Shown: positions 60,675 through 64,000 of the stretch, piece after piece
Numbering within the stretch: position 1 is the first letter of the stretch
Layout of the letters: each line of letters starts with the position of its first letter
Assembly: GCA_050013835.1 (NCBI GenBank)
Contig: JBEKEM010000008.1
Span: forward strand, 1 to 64,000
Length of the DNA stretch: 64,000 nt
Source: Bog-793 sp050013835
GTDB lineage: Bacteria > Actinomycetota > Acidimicrobiia > Acidimicrobiales > Bog-793
Direction: 5' to 3'
Notes under the pieces: model-generated
The model's database searches: none
Told to the model about the DNA's origin: nothing
What the model saw: only the letters and a program-made list of their open reading frames with translations
Made by a program: the position numbers and the translations under genes

Positions 60675-61136
60675 CTAGCGCCTCCCCAGCCGGGGCAGGC
60701 CCGAGATCGTGGCGTGCATCTGGCGCGTCGCGGCGACGAAGCGGGGTGAATCCGCCGCGCTCATGGTGAACATCTGGACGCGCTCGGGTTCCACCCCCAC
60801 GGAGGCGAGCAGCCGTTGCACAAAGGCGACGCGGTCGATCGCCGAGAGGTTCCCCTCCCGGTGGTGGCACTGGCCCTCGAGGCAACCGGCCAGGAAGACG
60901 CCGTCGGCACCCTCGGCGAGCGCGCTCAGCACGTGCAGGGGACCGACCCGGCCCGTGCACGGCACGAGCACGCTGCGTACCGTCGCGGGGAGGGGGATGC
61001 GGGCGTTCCCGGTCGCGTCGGCGGCGGCGTAGGCGCACTCCCGGCAGAAAAAGCCGATGATCGTCCGCTCGTCGTCGCCGTCCGCCTCGGCGTCGTCGGT
61101 CACCCGCGCGGCTCTGGCCGTCGCCGCGCTAGGCAC
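60675..61136 (-). CDS. Stand-alone MvhD/FrhD-like iron-sulfur protein
   Basis: At 153 residues it carries IGFFCRECAYAAADA, LVPCTGRVGPLHVLSALAEG, GVFLAGCLEGQCHHREGN and a C-terminal helical part: the same pattern as the C-terminal domain of the neighbouring HdrA. MvhD binds a [2Fe-2S] cluster and usually passes electrons into HdrA. GTG 61136 overlaps the previous stop by 8 bases behind GAGGTGA. Confidence 0.88.
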   Translation of the reverse strand: MPSAATARAARVTDDAEADGDDERTIIGFFCRECAYAAADATGNARIPLPATVRSVLVPCTGRVGPLHVLSALAEGADGVFLAGCLEGQCHHREGNLSAIDRVAFVQRLLASVGVEPERVQMFTMSAADSPRFVAATRQMHATISGLPRLGRR

Positions 61137-64000
61137 CGGCCGTCACCTCGGCGAGGATCTCGGCGTCGGAGAAGCCCCCGAGCGTCATCGCCCCCGACGG
61201 GCATTCGGCGACGCAGATGCCACACCCCCGGCAGCTCTCCAGCTCGACCACGGCGTGGGTGGCCCCGTCCTCGACGAGGTGCACGGCGGACTGGGGGCAG
61301 ACGTTCTCACACACGCCACAGCCGATGCAGACCGCGGGATCGGACCAGGCGACCTCGGCGGGGGTCATCAGGAACCCGCTCGACAGCATCGACATCACCC
61401 GGGCGGCGGCGGCCTTGGCCTGGGCGATCGTGTCCGGGATGTTCTTCGGACCCTGGGCCGTCCCGGCGAGGAAGACGCCGGCCCGCTGGGAGTCCACCGG
61501 GCGGAGCTTGGGGTGGTGCTCCTTCAGGAAGCCCGCCGCGTCCTGCTGGAGGCCCACCACCCGGGCGATCTGCGCCGTCCCCTCCGAGCCCTCGAGCCCG
61601 GCAGACAACACGACGAGGTCGAACAGCTCCTCGGACTTGCTCCCGGTCACGGTGTCCTCGAAGCGGACGCGGAGCCGCTTGTCCCGCTCCTCGATGAGCT
61701 CGCCGACGCGAGTACGCACGTAGCGCACGCCGCGGGTCGAGACCAGCCGGAAGTACTCCTCGTGCGCCTTGCCGGGGGCGCGCAGGTCGGTGTAGCCGAT
61801 GGTGACCTCGCACTCCGGGTGGTCCTGCTTGATGAGTGAGGCGTGGACCGTGGCGAACAGGCAGCAGATCGCGGAGCAGTGCGTGTTGCCCCGCGAGGTC
61901 TGGTCGCGTGAGCCGACGCACTGCAGCATGAGGATCCGCTTCGGCACGGTTCCGTCCGAGGGCCGCCGCAGCTCGCCGCCGGTCGGACCCGAGGCGGAGA
62001 CGAGCCGCGCCAGCTGGCTCTGGGTGATGACGTTGGCGTAGCGGCCGTAGCCGAGCGGCGGCTTGCGCCGGGCGTCGAATTCGCGGTGCCCCGTCGCGAG
62101 CACCATCGCCCCGACCGTCAGCTCCTCCTCCCACGGCTCCTGGTCGAAATCGATGGCGTGGGCGGGGCAGACCGTCTCGCAGGAACGGCACTCCGAGCAG
62201 CCGCCGCAAGCGAGGCAGCGCCTGGCCTCGGCGACGGCGTCAGCATCGTCGTAGCCGTCGTGCACCTCGGCCCAGGAACTGCGTCGCCTTCCGCCGTCGG
62301 TGACTCGCATCGGCCGGCGCCATTCGGGCCTGCCGGTGGGGAGGGTGGTGTCCTTCACGACGGCCACCGGTCGGACCGGCTCCCAGACCTCGGCCCAGTC
62401 CTCCCCGCGTAGGTAGTTGTGGATCGCTCTCGCGGCGCGTCTGCCGGCCGCGATCGCCTCGATCGAGGTGGCGGAGGCGGCGGCGTCCCCCGCCGCGAAG
62501 ACGCCTGGGCGGTCGGTCATCAGCGTCGCCCGGTCGGTCGCGATCTGGCCGTCCGCGACCCGGACACCGGAGGCGCCCGACAGGAACTCTTCGTCGATCT
62601 CCCGCTCGGCGGCGAGCACGACGTGGTCCGCTGTCAGCTCGACAATCTCGGCGTCTGGACCCCGCCGGAACCGGACGGCGTTCACGGCGTCGGCCCCCAC
62701 GAGCTCGACGGGCGCGATGCCACCGACGACCTCGACCCCCTCGTCCACGGCCTCGGCGACGAGGCCGGGCCGGGCCGGCAGCTTCGCCGCGTCCTCGGCG
62801 GCGGCGACGGTCACCGACTCCGCCCCGAGCCGAAGGCAGGTGCGGGCGGCGTCGAAGGCGATGCCACCACCGCCCAGGACGACGACGTGCCGACCGACCT
62901 CGACCGGTTGGCCGAGCGCCCGGCTCCGCAACAGGTCGAGCGCCGAGACGACGCCGCGCCGGTCACTCGTGCCGAGCGGCGTCGAACCGGGACGCTGCAG
63001 CCCGACGGCGAGCAGCACCGCCTGGAAGCCGGAGGCGAGAAGCGAATCCACCGTGAAGTCGGCTCCGCATCGCTGGCCGACCTGAAGCTCGACACCGTGG
63101 GCGAGCACGCGGGCGACCTCGGCCGCGATGAGCTCCCGGGGCAGGCGGAACTCCGGGATGGCGAGGCGAAGCATCCCGCCCGCTTCCGGCTGGGCCTCGA
63201 AGACGGTGACCTGGTAGCCGAACCGGGCGAGCTCGCGCGCCGCTGTGAGTCCTGCCGGTCCTGCGCCGACGACGGCCGCCTTCTCGGCGTACACAGCCGG
63301 CGGCACCACGACGGGCGGCGCCGCCGCCACTTGGTCGGCGAGGAAGCGCCCGATGCCGGCGATGGCGACCGGCTCGTCGACCCGCCCGCGGGTGCACGCG
63401 GTCTCGCAGTCGTGGACGCAGATCCGGCCGCAGACGCTCGGGAACGGGTTCTCCCTGCTCGCCAGCTCGTACGCCTCGCCGGTCCGCCCCTGCGAGACGA
63501 GGGCGACGCACCCCTGGGCCGCCGTGTGCACGGTACAGGCCGCCGTGCACGGCGCCTGACCGCGGTAGTCGATGGCGAAACCGGCGGGGACCGCGTTGGC
63601 GAACGGTCGGCCGATCGCCTTGCGCTTCGCCATCCCGAAATCGAAGGCACTCTCGAGCTCGACCGGGCAGGCCGCCGTGCACCGGCCACAGGCGACGCAA
63701 CGCTCGGAGACGAAGCTTGGCCGGTGGAGCACGCGCACTCGCAGCTCGCCGGGTGGCCCACTCACGGCGGTCACCTCCGACAGCGTGTGGATGTGGATGC
63801 GCGAGTCGGTGGCGGCGTTGGCGAGCCGAGGCGCCAGCGAGCACATCGCACAGTCCTCGGTCGGGAAGGTCTTGGAAAGGCGGGCCATGTAGCCGCCGAG
63901 CGACTGCTCGCGCTCCACGAGGTGCACTTCGATCCCGGCGTCGGCGAGTTCCTCCGCGGCGGACATCCCCCCGATCCCGCCACCCACGACGACCGCCGAA
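61129..64000 (-). CDS. Giant HdrA with inserted GltD-type module (partial, N-terminus cut off)
   Basis: The gene runs past the right edge; 957 residues are visible. Order: HdrA-type FAD fold (VVVGGGIGGMSAAEELA), CAMC motif, [4Fe-4S] CVACGRCTAACP; then from about 140 to 550 an inserted GltD/NfnL-like module with N-terminal Cys set (CTAACTVHTAAQGC, CGRICVHDCETAC), FAD site VVGAGPAGLTAARELA and NAD(P) site VVVLGGGGIAFDAA; then CLACGGCSECRSCETVCP, HdrA core (QCVGSRDQTSRGNTHCSAICC) and two clusters CIGCGVCENVCP and CRGCGICVAECP. The insert would let NAD(P)H feed HdrA directly. Its place next to MvhD supports one complex. Confidence 0.88.
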   Translation of the reverse strand, partial: SAVVVGGGIGGMSAAEELADAGIEVHLVEREQSLGGYMARLSKTFPTEDCAMCSLAPRLANAATDSRIHIHTLSEVTAVSGPPGELRVRVLHRPSFVSERCVACGRCTAACPVELESAFDFGMAKRKAIGRPFANAVPAGFAIDYRGQAPCTAACTVHTAAQGCVALVSQGRTGEAYELASRENPFPSVCGRICVHDCETACTRGRVDEPVAIAGIGRFLADQVAAAPPVVVPPAVYAEKAAVVGAGPAGLTAARELARFGYQVTVFEAQPEAGGMLRLAIPEFRLPRELIAAEVARVLAHGVELQVGQRCGADFTVDSLLASGFQAVLLAVGLQRPGSTPLGTSDRRGVVSALDLLRSRALGQPVEVGRHVVVLGGGGIAFDAARTCLRLGAESVTVAAAEDAAKLPARPGLVAEAVDEGVEVVGGIAPVELVGADAVNAVRFRRGPDAEIVELTADHVVLAAEREIDEEFLSGASGVRVADGQIATDRATLMTDRPGVFAAGDAAASATSIEAIAAGRRAARAIHNYLRGEDWAEVWEPVRPVAVVKDTTLPTGRPEWRRPMRVTDGGRRRSSWAEVHDGYDDADAVAEARRCLACGGCSECRSCETVCPAHAIDFDQEPWEEELTVGAMVLATGHREFDARRKPPLGYGRYANVITQSQLARLVSASGPTGGELRRPSDGTVPKRILMLQCVGSRDQTSRGNTHCSAICCLFATVHASLIKQDHPECEVTIGYTDLRAPGKAHEEYFRLVSTRGVRYVRTRVGELIEERDKRLRVRFEDTVTGSKSEELFDLVVLSAGLEGSEGTAQIARVVGLQQDAAGFLKEHHPKLRPVDSQRAGVFLAGTAQGPKNIPDTIAQAKAAAARVMSMLSSGFLMTPAEVAWSDPAVCIGCGVCENVCPQSAVHLVEDGATHAVVELESCRGCGICVAECPSGAMTLGGFSDAEILAEVTAGA

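Noticed and set aside
56017..64000. Identification as the sHdr sulfur-oxidation system
   Set aside because: sHdr has two HdrC/HdrB pairs and lipoate-binding proteins; here there is one set and no lbpA in view, while MvhD and the GltD insert differ.
1..64000. CRISPR arrays, rRNA genes, insertion sequences, prophage
   Set aside because: No regularly spaced repeats, rRNA signatures, transposase or phage structural genes were found on reading both strands.

Overview
The window is about 70% G+C. It reads as chromosomal DNA of an actinomycete-type bacterium (Actinomycetota, quite possibly Acidimicrobiia; this placement is inference). Supporting signs are strand-coherent housekeeping genes in an actinobacterial order (glmU-prs-rplY-pth-mfd-mazG-eno-ftsB and DUF501/Ppx), two F420-type flavin/deazaflavin reductase-fold proteins, many GTG/TTG starts, a direct-repeat PHO box and a TCGAAC-N4-GTTCGA LexA box. 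I see no rRNA, CRISPR array, insertion sequence or prophage.

Layout. 1-6.4 kb: end of a secreted pilin-like gene, a PilT-type ATPase, two large membrane proteins and a prepilin peptidase (a type IV pilus locus). 6.5-10.4 kb: a PLP decarboxylase, then phoU divergent from a phosphate-family permease, with a four-unit PHO box between them. 10.6-10.9 kb: a degV remnant next to an odd tRNA (class I body, UAA anticodon) that overlaps the end of a carboxylesterase. 12.6-18.2 kb: an NlpC/P60 wall hydrolase, a RimJ-type acetyltransferase and a three-gene glycosyltransferase operon. 18.2-32.9 kb: the housekeeping block on the minus strand, interrupted by an Rpf-like gene on the plus strand. It holds a nucleotidyltransferase/DUF501/Ppx fusion, a shortened GlmU and a pth with no ATG/GTG/TTG start in front of its conserved N-terminus.

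32.9-45.5 kb: accessory metabolism, including an M20 peptidase, aldo/keto reductase, two F420/FMN-fold proteins, an EamA exporter and a polar amino-acid ABC transporter with an operator-like dyad over its promoter. Here also lies a two-gene unit (41.8-42.7 kb) under a perfect LexA box, whose first protein ends in Gly-Gly, followed by an S4-domain protein, a decayed nitrilase and a GNAT protein. 45.7-53.2 kb: a DUF2254 protein and cydABDC (bd oxidase plus its ABC exporter). 53.3-64 kb: a membrane protein, a sulfide:quinone-reductase-like flavoprotein and a six-gene heterodisulfide-reductase (Hdr) cluster. The cluster has an HdrC, an HdrD-like CCG protein, an HdrA-MvhD fusion, a ferredoxin, a separate MvhD and a giant HdrA carrying an inserted GltD-type module. 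It runs off the right edge.

Together the right third looks like a quinone- and thiol/disulfide-linked electron-transfer region: SQR-like and bd oxidase at the membrane, Hdr in the cytoplasm. The most novel-looking item is the SOS-box-controlled pair at 41839-42682.
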